Assembly: GCA_956465555.1 (NCBI GenBank)
Contig: OY101117.1
Coordinates: 682,001-746,000, forward strand
Direction: 5' to 3'
Source: Nitzschia sp. pyKryTriq1
Taxonomy: Eukaryota; Bacillariophyta; Bacillariophyceae; Bacillariales; Bacillariaceae
DNA: 64,000 nt
Under the pieces are notes generated by a model. It saw only the letters and a list, made by a program, of their open reading frames with translations. It had not been told where the DNA came from and did not search any database. The position numbers and the translations under genes were made by a program. How positions within the stretch are numbered: the first letter of the stretch is position 1; the number at the start of each line of letters is the position of its first letter. Below, one piece after another: positions 1 through 11,359 of this stretch.

Positions 1-701
1 TGTGATGCATGCATGCATACTTACTGATCTTGTGGTACAATCCGCGTAGTGCATGTATTGGTAATGGCGAGATACTTGGTCATTCGCAGACTTAGTATTG
101 ACTCTACAAGGCTTTTCGCAGTAGAGTCGAGAGAACGGAGTACCAGACGAAGATAAAGATTGTGGCTCGGGAGAGGGCTGGCAGTTTTCCTACGAAAATT
201 ACAATAAACGATATACAGTATCCCAGCTAAATTCTTAGTCCTTCGATTGCATTGACACTTCAAACTTTAATTGGAATGATAGCTTGACATGAAATCGGGT
301 TGCGACGACGAGGAAGCGGAACAGCATAGTCATGCTAATGTGCGGGATCTTTCACCAGCAGGACACCGACGTTTTTGTATTCGTAGGTCGACTGTCTCGA
401 GCTCTACTGGCTAGGGACAGAGAAGATACGGTGTCAAAATGCCGTGGACTCCAGGCAGGGTGTCGGTAGCAGGCAAACACGCGTAGTAAACTAGATGAGA
501 TCATGATCGTTGGTGCCGTCGTGTATGGATGTGAGTATGAGTTGCGTTCATTGTTTCTGGTGCACCTTTCGTGATAGCGTTCTGGCCTAATCAGGGTCAA
601 GAACTGCTCTATATCTACTCGCAGTACTATTACCAATTATAGTCGTAATCAGCCCACTCGACTGGGATAATCGTAACAATGATGGCAAATAATACAGTAG
701 A

Positions 702-746
<45 letters not shown>

Positions 747-1112
747 GATCTACCGGTAGCTCTCTCTCTCTCTCTAGTGGAGTGACCACTATACTTATCG
801 TACTTGTAGTTCTGCTTTGGGCGCACCGCCCGGCGTGCACCGTTCACCTCCAACCACCGGCCATCATCGGTGCGCGGTGCTGCTGGCCGGCAGGCGCGTT
901 CCTCATTTAATGACAGCGCGCTGGATGCGCCCTGGTCACAAAATTTTGAGTTTCTCTTTCATCGCCAGACGTGACGTTGTGCTGAACGTCTTTCGAAGAA
1001 GACCATTTTTGGACTAATATTGACAACTTCCACAGCCTTGCTACTTTCCGCAACGCCATTATAAAGAAAGCACAAGAAAACATCTGTCTGGAGAAATATT
1101 TGATCAGATTTC
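1..1112. other. Intergenic, no gene seen
   Basis: No open frame here resembles a protein family or shows a repeated or compositional coding signal. The stretch holds a CT microsatellite (separate entry) and ends in an AT-rich leader just before the start codon of the repeat membrane protein at 1113. It could carry the promoter of that gene or the end of a gene lying left of the window. Confidence 0.5.
707..775. repeat. CT microsatellite, interrupted
   Basis: A run of CT dinucleotides fills 707-742 and a second one 761-775; a short palindrome with the core TACCGGTA separates them. On the other strand this reads as an Arg-Glu run, which is an artefact of the repeat and not a protein. Confidence 0.9.
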
Positions 1113-3026
1113 ATGTCAATGATGAGTGCGAAAGCGAGTGTTAGAGGGCTACTGATCAAAATATGTATCGTATCGCTCTTGGCAGCTGCCGAAGCATCGC
1201 ATACGAGGCAAGGAAGCCCTCATATTAAGGGTGAAAAACTTGCATCTGAAAAACGCATGGGCTATTCACGCTCGCGTAGGTTGGGGCAAAGCTTATCGGG
1301 GCGAAATCTGAGCGGCAAAGATGGTGGAAAAGACGGAGGCAATAGCGGCGCCAAGATTATTGGCGGCAAGAGTGGCGGCAAAAGTGGCGGCAAAAGCGGT
1401 GGGAAGAGCAGTGGGAAAAGTGGAGGGTCTAGGAGCCAAGGCTGGTTGGACGGAGAATACTATGGTTGTTTGGCGCTTTCCGAGCAGGAACGCTCGGAAC
1501 TAAGAAGTTCTGGACACGGCCTTGATTGTGATTACGTTGCCCATGATATTGACGAGACAAGCCGTACCGGCGCCAGCGACTACACGATTTCTTATTCGTA
1601 CAACAACACGGAAAAGCAAGGTTCTGCCACAAACTCAGAAGGAAGTAACGCGAGCGGCGAGAATGGAGGTAATGCCAACTCTGATGCAAGCGACTATACT
1701 ATTTCCTACTCCTATGGCGAAAATCAAGATTCAGAAGCAAGTAACACAAACAGTGAGAATGCAGATGGCGCGAACTCGCGAGCGAGCGACTACACTATTT
1801 CCTATTCTTACACTGGTAGTGGCGGAAATAAGGCCAACTCGGGCATGAGCGACTACACTATTTCATATTCTTACAATGGTGCTGGTGGAGATGCTGCCGA
1901 AGCAGCCGACGAAGCGGATGAAGCCACGGAAGCTGACGCAGTTGACTACACTATTTCCTACTCCTACAATGGCAAGGATAGCAATGAGTCCGTCGAATCC
2001 ATCAGTGGCCAGGTCGACAGTCCTTACAGTGTATTCGATATCACTCATTGCGATACGTATGAGCATCTGTGGACATGGGATCTCGAGCTTTCATGTGGGA
2101 GCACCACCCACTACGAAGATTGCCATTGCACCTTCGCAGAAAGTCTAATGGATAAAGGACTATTATCCTGTGAAGATTCTCAAAACTGCCCACCTGGGTG
2201 CTCCATCTGCAGTAATTGCTTACGTCTTCTTGGATGTGAAGAAGAAGGTTCCAGTCATTCGTCGTACGCAGGGAGTGTCGGAGCCTCGACGACCGCCACA
2301 GCAGCAGCTGTCTTTACGCTCCTTCTCGGAGCTGGTTGTTGTCTGGCAATGCGCCGCAGGAGGAACGGAAAAGGAGGGAAGCTCAACGACCATCTAATTG
2401 ATGACACAAGCGTGGAATCTCATGACAAGATCTGGATGGTTCCGGTTGACCAGGGATTGCCAAACGAAACGGGGTCTTCGGTGCAACCGGTTTGGCTGGT
2501 TCCCGATGGTGATTCTGTGTCGGTCGATGGATCGTCATCAACGTCTTCCGTGTTGGAAATGCAATACCTATCAAAAGGACAAACTATCAACATGAGAAAA
2601 GCAAGATTTCCAGATCTGCTCGGACCAGCTCTGGGCACAGATCAGGTATTGCCGCGGACACGAATCCCCACCGTCCCCACAGATATGAGCAGTCAAAGTG
2701 GTGATTCTTCCCTCAATTGCGATCGAAGCAGAATAATGTACAAGCACAAAGTCACTCGCAGTATTCATGTCGGAAATGGAGTCTGGTTGATACCTGATCC
2801 CCGCGAGGCTGACGAGGCATCGGTAGACCCAAGCGAGTCCCTGAGTGAGGACTCGCCTTGGAGTAGCAGCGAATCAAGAAGTTCTGGTGCTTCACTGTCA
2901 TCGCACACGGAAGAGTCCATTTTGCCTCCAAATGCGAGAGCCCGAATGCGTGTGCCAGGAGATCCCTATCCGAGCTTTTCCTCTACCCTCACGAACAGCT
3001 TAAATTGCGAAGAAGGATCAATGTAG
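1113..3026 (+). CDS. Single-pass membrane protein with SDYTISYSY repeats
   Basis: Unrecognised family; 637 residues in one exon. An N-terminal hydrophobic stretch at about residues 10-28 looks like a signal peptide. A Gly/Lys/Ser tract with repeated GGKS units follows at about 62-107. Five copies of the octapeptide DYTISYSY begin near residues 155, 193, 225, 246 and 277, separated by Asn/Ser/Gly/Glu-rich linkers with several N-glycosylation-like sites. A Cys-rich patch (about 320-380) precedes a transmembrane helix at about 392-413, followed by an Arg-rich stop-transfer and a long Ser-rich tail. This layout fits a type I plasma-membrane or cell-wall-associated protein with an extracellular repeat region and a cytoplasmic tail. 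The start at 1113 is chosen because the signal-like segment follows it; ATG codons also occur at codons 3 and 4. The function is unknown. It converges on the next gene with an 88-nt gap. Confidence 0.85.
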   Translation: MSMMSAKASVRGLLIKICIVSLLAAAEASHTRQGSPHIKGEKLASEKRMGYSRSRRLGQSLSGRNLSGKDGGKDGGNSGAKIIGGKSGGKSGGKSGGKSSGKSGGSRSQGWLDGEYYGCLALSEQERSELRSSGHGLDCDYVAHDIDETSRTGASDYTISYSYNNTEKQGSATNSEGSNASGENGGNANSDASDYTISYSYGENQDSEASNTNSENADGANSRASDYTISYSYTGSGGNKANSGMSDYTISYSYNGAGGDAAEAADEADEATEADAVDYTISYSYNGKDSNESVESISGQVDSPYSVFDITHCDTYEHLWTWDLELSCGSTTHYEDCHCTFAESLMDKGLLSCEDSQNCPPGCSICSNCLRLLGCEEEGSSHSSYAGSVGASTTATAAAVFTLLLGAGCCLAMRRRRNGKGGKLNDHLIDDTSVESHDKIWMVPVDQGLPNETGSSVQPVWLVPDGDSVSVDGSSSTSSVLEMQYLSKGQTINMRKARFPDLLGPALGTDQVLPRTRIPTVPTDMSSQSGDSSLNCDRSRIMYKHKVTRSIHVGNGVWLIPDPREADEASVDPSESLSEDSPWSSSESRSSGASLSSHTEESILPPNARARMRVPGDPYPSFSSTLTNSLNCEEGSM

Positions 3027-3114
3027 TCTAGTACATGATGTACGCCAGCATATACAGAAAATGATAACAATGTATAAACCATACGAGATGTGTTGTTAAC
3101 GACGAGATTTTTCG

Positions 3115-4649
3115 TTACTGTATTTCCTCATCAGTCCTTATTTCTGGTTTTGGTGAGTGTACACTTCTTTGGGGTCGTTGTCCTCGATTCCTCCTCTCTG
3201 CTGGGTGCTGCTTCCGCCCTTCCCTGGCCTTCAAAATACCACTTAACACGCCCTTGGCTTTTGTATTCTTTCCGGGACCTTTAAGAGCTTCCAATCTTAG
3301 TGGCAACCCGGACTCACTGTAGCTTAGGTATTTCGAGTATCGTTGCAGGTATAAGTTTTCATAACCAGGACGCACAAAGTCAGGGACGTAAATGATTGAC
3401 ACATTCTGCTGGTGCTCTGACGGGAAAGGTATTGTTCGATTATTCCCAAGAAACCATCGACCGCAATTCACTTCATTTTTCAAGGACAAATCGTCTGAAA
3501 TTGATTCTGATTTAGCAGGACAAAACTTTCGAATTTGAACTAGTCCTGGGTCATCGATGCCCTGCACACTCCTGGTGGGGCGATTCCATTGGCTCACGTT
3601 GTTTCCCAAGTGAAAGGTGCCGTGTATATTCGACTTGACATTGGTATACTTGTCGGACATGATCTCCAGCATCAAATGGACGTTGAATCCCCTAGAAGCA
3701 GAGTAGCACGAATGATGAAATTCGGTGCGGTTCTGTGAGATACATTCCCGTAGTACCAGGTAATCTAATTTGAGACAACTACTGTAGACCAAGGCGGTCA
3801 GTAGTGCTATACTCACCAAGGTGGTCGACCAAGGAAAAAGTCTCCAAATCGAACCCGTTTCAGAACAGAAGAACTCATACAAAACATATCATAGCCTGGG
3901 TGTTTTCTCCCGCCTTGCATCAAGACATCAATTTGATTTTCCAGCAGGTCGGTAGCATTGGTGACATCATCATTCTTCACACTGAGTTTACCCTCTGGGA
4001 TCGTCAAGCGGTTCATGGAAAAAGAATCAAACCTCTCAAACAAAGATTGGAGATTTCTGTAAAGATGTTTGGACAAACCAATGTCCGCGTTGGTAAGCAT
4101 GACATGAAAGGAAGCACTCCTAGTGGTGGTGGTCGCCAGACTACTAGTCATCGCTGCCTCGATGAGGTCGGAAATAAACGGCAGATCGCGTTTGGGTCTC
4201 AGATGAGGGTACTCTGTGCGAGTGGAACGCTCGAGCAGTACAAATCGGTGACATGGTAGGCCTGCTTTGGACAGAGCTTCCAGGTCCGACTTGGAAATCG
4301 GACACACAACCTCCACTTTCATGAAATCACTGGGCACGTAGCGAAGAGCCCTGCGAATGCTTTCCATGGTTGCCCACTGATTCAAATCAAGCGGATAGAA
4401 CAATGCTTCATCAGCATCCTCGACGACATAGGGAGATATGACGTGCACGAGACGGTGCCTGATGTCTTCATCGTCACTACTTGTATCGTATCTTGCCCTT
4501 TGATTAATTTCATCCTTTCGTACGGCCTTGTAGTCGAGCAGACCTTCTCCTTCGAAATTGAAAAGTGAGTTCCAAACCCCCGAGACGAAAAGCAAGATCA
4601 CAAGCAGTCTCAAGACACACCGCCTTGAACACCATCTATCCATGGACAT
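3115..4649 (-). CDS. Type II membrane protein, glycosyltransferase-like
   Basis: Two exons, complement of 3115-3691 joined to 3817-4649, giving 469 residues. The 125-nt intron opens with GTGAGT and closes with TTCTAG, and splicing makes a continuous GRPPWGFNVHLML. A short basic N-terminus is followed by one hydrophobic helix (about residues 10-27), typical of a Golgi type II anchor. The middle has LTNADIGLS and HPGYDMFCMSSSVL, and after the splice TFHLGNN. I recall this order (an NxDI motif, HPGxD, then an FHLG motif) from uncharacterised algal and plant proteins thought to be sugar-modifying enzymes. The assignment as a glycosyltransferase rests on that recollection and on topology, so it is tentative. 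The C-terminus is Lys/Arg-rich. Confidence 0.75.
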
Positions 4650-5200
4650 CTACAGATAGACACTGCCATAACCAGGCCATAACTCCCATTGTCCATCCTT
4701 TATCTTCTAAAAATAATGAAATTTCAGAGCAGAAGATGCAAAACGCTGCGCAATATTATTTTTTTACACGGCCGAGCTGGGGGGCGGCGGGGGTCCCGAG
4801 CAGGTCCCGAGTCCCGAGCCGCAGATACCCCAGCCGCGCACGAAAAGCGGAGGATCAAAAATCAGAATGGCACGCGCGGCGGCGGAATGAATCGCCCTGT
4901 CGAACGTTACGAGTACATACCGCAGTACGTGTACATCCCGTGCGTGGTAGCCCGGAGCAAACGACTGGTGACACCACATACCAACAGCTACCTGGTACTA
5001 CTACTACCAATACACCATCATCATCTCCCTCTGCCGGTACGATTGAATATTAGACAAAGCTCCGACCAATACCTGACTTCTACTCTTGACGGACTGCTCT
5101 TCATTTTAGTCTCTAGTCTACTAGTATTCAATGACATTGCACCTCTACTGATTTTGCCTTTTTGTGATTGAAACAGTGGCAACTTACTTTAGAGACCAGC
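4650..5200. other. Divergent intergenic region
   Basis: This lies between the start codons of two divergent genes, so it should hold both promoters and 5' untranslated leaders. It contains a GC-rich patch at about 4770-4900. No convincing gene is seen; the open frames are low-complexity. A ribosome start in the 30 nt upstream of 5201 (a TTG at 5168) was not used. Confidence 0.5.
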
Positions 5201-7039
5201 ATGGACGAGGGCAGTAAATCTACTTCGGGCGACGACAGTCCTCTGAAGCAACAAATGCTAAAGCGAAACAGTTTGTTTGGGGATGAATTGCTCAACTTTG
5301 ACCCTGACGAAATGGATGACGATGATTGGCGAGATGTCTTTGATGACCCTACCTCCGATTCAATCATGCCAGAGCAGGCTTTCGGCCCGCAGGACGCTTC
5401 TGACGACGACTCGGACGACGTTTCCGAGGACGGGTCGACGTCCCCGTCAGCCTCCAATACCGGACGTACCGGTTCCTCGTCGTCGACAAAGGATAAGACA
5501 ACAGCCCAACCAGCATCGACAACTGGCAAGAAATCCTCTGGAGGAGCACCAGGTGCGCGAGACAGCGGCGGTGCGAAAGCACGGCGTGGCGAGGAAGACG
5601 ACTCATCAAAACGGCCGGCATCGCGGCGTCGCAGCAAGAAGGCAGTGAAGACTGCCGCAGGAGACAAGAAAAACCAGGATACGGAGAAAAGTTCGTCGCC
5701 GACACCAACAGCATGGCAAAATCCTGAAGTAGACAAGCCATACCGTGAGAAGATGATGCAAGATATGTAAGTTGATGTCCTTTTGTTCAGTTATGCTTGT
5801 ACTCATCATTATGCAACTTAATATTTGCACGCAACAGCCTGCTCACATCCGAGGACCTCCACATTCATGTTTCTCTCTCTTTTGCCCTCTTTTCCCCTTT
5901 ACTTCTCCCCTAGAGCACAACTCTTATTTTCTAGAAAGAAAGAAAAAAACCCAGATGAAAAATGGATTGCTAGGGTCAAGGCGCAAGCCCGCGCGTTTGA
6001 GTCTCAACTTTACAAGAATTCAGCATCTCTGGAAGGGTATACTGACGTTACAACTCTCAAGCGCCGGATAGCAAAACTCGCCGATGCATTCGCACATCAT
6101 TTCAGGCAAGCTAAAAGACGAGGAAACTCAATGAGAAGCTCTACATCCAGTGTGGTGAGTATGTCAAGTCTAGGATCGTTGGGCGATCACTTCTCGAATG
6201 TGGAACTACGCCGGTCCTCGGCGGGATCCTTGCCGTCAATGGCTACCGGTAGTACCGGTATGCTCATGCAGTCTGCAACGACAAATCCAGGGCCGATGAT
6301 GAATAATTTGGCACGTGCCCAGTCAGATTCCTTCATACCCAACAACCCAAACAATCTCCGTAGAGCATCGAGTGGTGGTCCGAAGAATATGTCTTCGTCC
6401 ATGGTTGGGGGTGATATGAACAATCCGATGGGAAATGATAATATAGGTGCAATGGGCATGCAGCAGCAGCAGCCTCAGAATAATCAACAGCTTCAACAAC
6501 AACTTTTGGCGAATATTCAACAGCAGCAACAACGACTTCTAGCGCAGCAAATGAACATGGGAGGAGGTGGTCAGATGGCAGGAGCAGGCAATAATCCCAT
6601 GATGGGATCACAAGCAGCAATGATGGGGAACAATGGAATGGCAATGCTGAATCAAATGCAGCAGCAGCAGGCCAACCCCATAAATATGAATATGAATATG
6701 AACATGCTGCAACAACAACAAAATCTTTTGCAGCAGCAGCAGAATGCCATGGGTCTGAATATGATGCAGAATCCGAATGCTACCATGTTGCTGGGAAACA
6801 ATGGGATCAATATGATGAACATGAACATGAACATGCAGCGTGTCATCCCGGGACCGACTAATGGAAGTATGGGAAGCATGCAGGGGATGAACATGGGAAA
6901 CATTCCCAGTATGGGTTCTAGGGATAGCACGTCAATGCCGCGACCCGGTATGCTGAATTCTACCGGAATGTCTCGAAGGCAATCTGGATCAAACGACGAA
7001 TCAGGGAGCTCGATGTCGCCTGGATCGTTTCTTTGGTAA
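5201..7039 (+). CDS. KIX-domain protein with Gln/Met-rich tail, likely transcription coactivator
   Basis: Two exons, 5201-5766 and 5914-7039, coding for 563 residues. The 147-nt intron (GTAAGT to CCCTAG) is placed where it rebuilds a KIX fold: KPYREKMMQDI, then a LLFSRKK segment, a Trp, then LYKNSASLEGY and TTLKRRIAKLA, at about residues 179-250. KIX domains bind activation domains of transcription factors, as in CBP/p300 and Mediator MED15. Residues 1-175 are acidic and Ser-rich with a basic patch near 140-160 that could be a nuclear signal. Residues 350-563 are runs of Gln, Asn, Met and Gly, typical of disordered coactivator tails. The first ATG in frame, at 5201, is used. A nuclear coactivator role is inferred; no catalytic domain is present. 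Confidence 0.8.
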
Positions 7040-8216
7040 CGACAGTCCTTCTTGGGCCAGAAGCTAAAGACTGCAGTCAACTTTGCTAGGAATCGTATTG
7101 GTAGTTGTAGGATGGAATAGAAAATGAGATGCCACATACTGCCCACGTATGCAGTTCAAAGGTTTCTCGCCTTCCGGGACTTTGGTCGTGCGGTGGAGTG
7201 TTCTTGCACAGTACTTGTACGAAATGGGAGCAATGTAGAAATGGTTGACCCTGACTAGTAGAGCTACATGTAGCAAACGCGTTTCGGATACTCTGTACCC
7301 GATCAGGCCATTGTGTTTAAAAAAAGTAGCGAGACTGGATTCTCTGGCTAGTTCTACCGTACTTCTGCTCTCAAGTACAATAGGGACCCTAACTGTTATT
7401 GCGCTGGACCTTGACCTGGAAACCCCTTCTGGCTGGCTGGACGCTACCGGTACCGGCGGTAGCTTGCTCTGATACCGGTACTGTACCGGCGGTACAGGTA
7501 CACAGGCAACTTCGGGTTTCTAGATTATTTAGCTTTTAAAAACCCGCCCGCCATCCCTTCACACCTTGATAAGAACGAGGCAAGGAGATGTACCCAAGGG
7601 TATTCCCGAAAGAGGACGTCGACTTTGCTACGCAAATCGAAATCGACTAGGGACATAGGCCAGCGAATTATCTACAATCTACTAGATCATCGGTCGACAG
7701 TGTCCGAGAGAGTTGAGGGTTAGTTGGCGCCAGAGTACACACGTTTGCTTTCAGTCGCTCTACAGGTACAGTGTACTGGTACACTACCCGTAGTACAGTA
7801 CAGTACTGGTACAGTACTTGTAATGTACCGGTACCAGGTACGGTACCAGTACCCGTACTTTCGAGGCTCACTCATACACATCTACCAGTATGCCTGGAAG
7901 GCGCGCGCGAAAATGCGAAAATGCAAGATCTTGATTGGTCAGTGGCCACGAAGGGCCCAAAAATGTCCGTCTTGCCGGAGTACGTGGCGCCCCCACCTTT
8001 CTGTCCAGGCAGGGGGGGGGGGGTACGTACGTGGTACAGCGTATCTGAGTACGGTCGGTACGCTTGTGTACGGGATATTATTTTTTGCTGCAACTATCAG
8101 CGTCGAAAAAAGACACGAGTGCAACGAACGTATCCTTCTGTCAACTGTCATGGCCGATCCGAAAGGTTTCCTTTCGGAACACAATCTCAGCAGCCGACAA
8201 AATATCGAAATTGAAA
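7040..8216. other. Intergenic with palindrome clusters and poly-G
   Basis: No gene seen. Between 7440 and 7500 and between 7745 and 7860 the sequence is a dense mix of GTACCGGTAC-like palindromes and CAGTACTG units. A run of 12 G lies at 8012-8023. The last 100 nt before 8217 form the leader and promoter of the plastid GAPDH gene. Confidence 0.6.
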
Positions 8217-8433
8217 ATGAAGTTCTCTACCATTGCTTTCGTTGCCGCCATTGGCTCTGCCTCCGCCTACTCTGGATCTTCGTAAGTAAACTAGTGTCAG
8301 GCGACTTCAGTAATTGTGCAAATTGTGAGAACGAGTGACACTAACTTCTCTCTCCTTCTCGGCCTTGTTAAGCTTCTCCGGAACCTCCTTGAAGGCTGTC
8401 TCCAATGATGCCACCATGACCATGGCCACCGGC

Positions 8434-8489
<56 letters not shown>

Positions 8490-9000
8490 AGACTCGAGCA
8501 TCGAATTGAAGGGTATCAATGCCGGATCTGCTACCCCCGATTACATGGCCTACCAATACAAGTACGACACCATCCACGGAAAGGCGAAGCAAACCGTTGA
8601 GATCGATGGAGACTTCCTTGTCCTTGACGGAAAGAAGATCCAAACCAGCCGATGCCGTGATCCCAAGGAAGTTGGCTGGGGTGCCCTGGGAGCCGACTAT
8701 GTCTGCGAATCCACTGGTGTCTTCCTTACCAAAGAAAAGGCCCAGTCAATCATCGATGGAGGTGCCAAGAAGGTCATCTACTCTGCACCCGCCAAGGATG
8801 ACTCCCAAACCATCGTCATGGGTGTCAACCAAGGTGAATATGATGGATCTGAAGACTTCATCTCATGCGCCTCGTGTACCACCAACGGACTTGCCCCCAT
8901 GGTCAAGGCCGTCCACGACGAGTTCGAAATTGAAATGGCCCTCATGACCACTGTCCACGCCATGACCGCCACCCAAGCTGTTGTCGACTCTTCTTCCCGC

Positions 9001-9032
<32 letters not shown>

Positions 9033-9444
9033 AAACATCATTCCTTCCTCCACTGGTGCCGCCAAGGCCGTCACCAAGGTCATTCCTTCCCTTGTTGGAA
9101 AGCTTACCGGTATGGCTTTCCGTGTCCCCACCATCGATGTCTCCGTTGTTGACTTGACTGCCGTCTTGAAGAAGGAGACCACTTACGAAGAAATCTGTGC
9201 CCACATCAAGAAGCTTTCTGAGGGTGAAATGAAGGGATTCCTTGGATACTCCGACGAGCCCCTTGTCTCCACCGACTTTGAAGGTGACCTCCGATCGTCC
9301 ATCTTCGATGCTGATGCCGGTATCATGCTCAACCCCAAGTTCGTCAAGCTTGTTGCCTGGTACGATAACGAGTACGGATACTCTGGCCGTGTCGTTGACT
9401 TGATGAAGCACGTTGCCATGGTCGACGCCAAGGTCAGCGCCTAA
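8217..9444 (+). CDS. GAPC1: Plastid-targeted glyceraldehyde-3-phosphate dehydrogenase
   Basis: Two exons, 8217-8281 and 8373-9444, coding for 378 residues. The enzyme interconverts 1,3-bisphosphoglycerate and glyceraldehyde-3-phosphate; in diatoms this GapC-type form serves the Calvin cycle. Exon 1 encodes a signal peptide ending SASAYSGS, matching the diatom plastid motif with Tyr in place of the usual Phe; the catalytic part starts near residue 44 at [10 protein letters not shown]. The active-site motif SCASCTTN has its nucleophile at Cys190, and WYDNEYGYS lies near the C-terminus. After GIN the usual NAD-selecting Asp is replaced by Ala-Gly, which agrees with the use of NADP known for chromist plastid GapC1. 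Codons are strongly biased to C-ending forms, unlike the neighbours, which suggests high expression. The 91-nt intron separates the signal peptide from the mature enzyme. Confidence 0.96.
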
Positions 9445-10204
9445 GCGTTGTACGAGAACTCATAATTCGTATTCTCGATATTAGTGTTGTTCGGCTACAA
9501 CGTACTCGTAGGCATGATTATTATTTTTTGTTCTCCTCACAACACTAGAGATAAACAATTCGCTTTACCGTGGGATCGGGGCTTCGATTGAATGGAGCTG
9601 TCGTGATTTCTGTCGTATCTATCTGCGTTGTCGTCCGTCGTGTCGGCAGCTGCTTCAGTTGACGAGTGACGTTGGGATGACAACGACGCAACAGGGAAAA
9701 ATCCCTCCAGATATTACTTGCCCACGTGCGTCACTTCTGCTACGGTACATTGCTTCATTCTGGTACATATCATCGTACAGTACCAGTGCTGTGCCGGTAC
9801 CAGGTACCAGGTACCGGTACCAGTGTACTGGTAGTCTACCGGTACAAAAAAATTAAAAAATCCCGCCGACAGCTTTTTCCTCATTCGGCGCGCGTGCTCC
9901 ACAAGAAAATTGCTACCGCCACGCACGTGTTCTTGGTCTCGCGTCGTTCAGTAAAATACCTGTGGTAATGTTCTCGACTGTGGCGGTTGCTGCTTTGCAA
10001 TCGTACTATTGTACTGTACCGCGTACAATTGTTCACTATGTGGTCGATAATCGTACTCGAAAGGAGGAGACTTCTACTCGTACGTATCATCGATCTTGGC
10101 CTTAAAAGCAAAACACACCATCTTTCCGCTAGCTTGATGGCAGAAACTCCTTCATTACCTTTCGCCCATCAATAGTCCACAGTACAGTACATTGAACCAG
10201 TTCG
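9445..10204. other. Intergenic with ACCGGT/GGTACC palindromes
   Basis: No gene seen. The clearest structure is a cluster of GGTACC and TACCGGTA palindromes at about 9775-9845. The right end is the leader of the HAD phosphatase gene. Confidence 0.55.
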
Positions 10205-11359
10205 ATGAAGAATCATCACATCATGGCACTTTGCTTCACAGTGTTTGCACATCCACTTCATTCGGCCAGTGGCTTTGCTGGAAGAAAATTTCGAAATGCA
10301 GGGATTCGAGCCAGTGGGATTGCATCTACAATTGGGGTTTCCGCCTCGTTTTCACGTTATACAAGTAGCAGTGCCACGGATGATATGAGGACCGATGCAG
10401 AAAATCAGGTTCGCAAACTTGAAAGCTTTTATAGCCAGTGCTCATTTGACACGCCATCTTTCTGGAAGTCTCGGTCGGATGCTGCTGGTGTGATGAAGAA
10501 CATCGACACGATTTTGTTCGACTGCGACGGAGTACTTTATCGAACGTTGGATCAATGCCCTGGAGCATCGGAGTGCATTCAAGGATTAATGGACAGTGGA
10601 AAGAAAGTGCTTTTTGTTACTAACAACGGAGGAATCAATCGAAGAGAACTGAAGGACAAGTTGAGCACAGTTCTTGGCCTTGGTTCCTTAACGAATGATC
10701 AGATGGTCTCCAGCTCATACTCATGTGCACAGTATTTGAAATCTAAACTTGAACCTGGTAGTCGAGTGCATGTTGTCGGCTCCGCTGGCCTTTGTGAAGA
10801 GCTTGCTAATAGTTCCTTCGAAATCAGTGGTGGTCCTTCACTCGACGACTCTCCGTCGATGACAAGACAAGAACTAGCTGACTACGAATTCCCCAAACAC
10901 CCGATTGATGCAGTGGTAGTCGGACATGATGTGGCAATGACTTTCAGAAAGCTTTGTATTGCCGACAATTTACTCTTGCGCAACCCTGCCGCTCTCTTTG
11001 TCGCAACCAACGAAGACTCTTTCGACCTGGTTGGTTCAGATCGGCGACATATCGCTGGGAACGGGTGCACCGTCAAAGCTCTTGAGTATTGTTCAAGGCG
11101 AAAGGCTACCTGCGTTGGAAAACCAAGTAGTACGCTGGCAGATCTAATTGCAGCAGAACATGGTTTGGATCCATCGCGTGCTCTCTTTGTCGGCGATCGA
11201 CTCGACACTGATATTCTTTTCGGAAAAGCTAACGGTATGAAGTCACTTCTTGTGATGACAGGAGTAACATCTGCGCAAACAATGATCGACCTTGAAGAAG
11301 GTACAGACGAGGAACCTCTCCCTACTTTTATCGCCCCATCAGTGGAAGTTTTTGTATAG
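10205..11359 (+). CDS. HAD-family phosphatase, phosphoglycolate phosphatase-like, probably plastid
   Basis: One exon, 384 residues. Residues 98-384 match the HAD IIA subfamily that includes phosphoglycolate phosphatase and 4-nitrophenylphosphatase. Motif I is FDCDGVLY with catalytic Asp106 and Asp108, motif II is FVTNNGG, then VVGHD in the cap region, GKPS for motif III and VGDRLDTDI for motif IV. Catalysis by an aspartyl-phosphate intermediate with Mg is known for the family. The first 95 residues form an extension; a hydrophobic stretch followed by SASGFAGRKF resembles a diatom plastid presequence with Phe at the cleavage site. If plastidic, it would clear 2-phosphoglycolate made by the oxygenase activity of Rubisco. 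The substrate is inferred; pyridoxal phosphate or p-nitrophenyl phosphate activity is also possible for this subfamily. A second Met seven codons in is an alternative start. Confidence 0.87.
   Translation: MKNHHIMALCFTVFAHPLHSASGFAGRKFRNAGIRASGIASTIGVSASFSRYTSSSATDDMRTDAENQVRKLESFYSQCSFDTPSFWKSRSDAAGVMKNIDTILFDCDGVLYRTLDQCPGASECIQGLMDSGKKVLFVTNNGGINRRELKDKLSTVLGLGSLTNDQMVSSSYSCAQYLKSKLEPGSRVHVVGSAGLCEELANSSFEISGGPSLDDSPSMTRQELADYEFPKHPIDAVVVGHDVAMTFRKLCIADNLLLRNPAALFVATNEDSFDLVGSDRRHIAGNGCTVKALEYCSRRKATCVGKPSSTLADLIAAEHGLDPSRALFVGDRLDTDILFGKANGMKSLLVMTGVTSAQTMIDLEEGTDEEPLPTFIAPSVEVFV

Noticed and set aside
649-840. Arg-Glu repeat peptide from the CT microsatellite
   Set aside because: Pure translation of a dinucleotide repeat.
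3776-3816. A very short 35-nt intron option in the glycosyltransferase-like gene
   Set aside because: It would end at TCTACAG and give a protein that loses the GRPPWGFNVHLM match; the 125-nt option fits the family and normal intron size.
5825-5913. Separate upstream start for the KIX-domain second exon
   Set aside because: The open frame before 5914 starts with TTG and only runs through intron sequence; splicing joins it to 5766.
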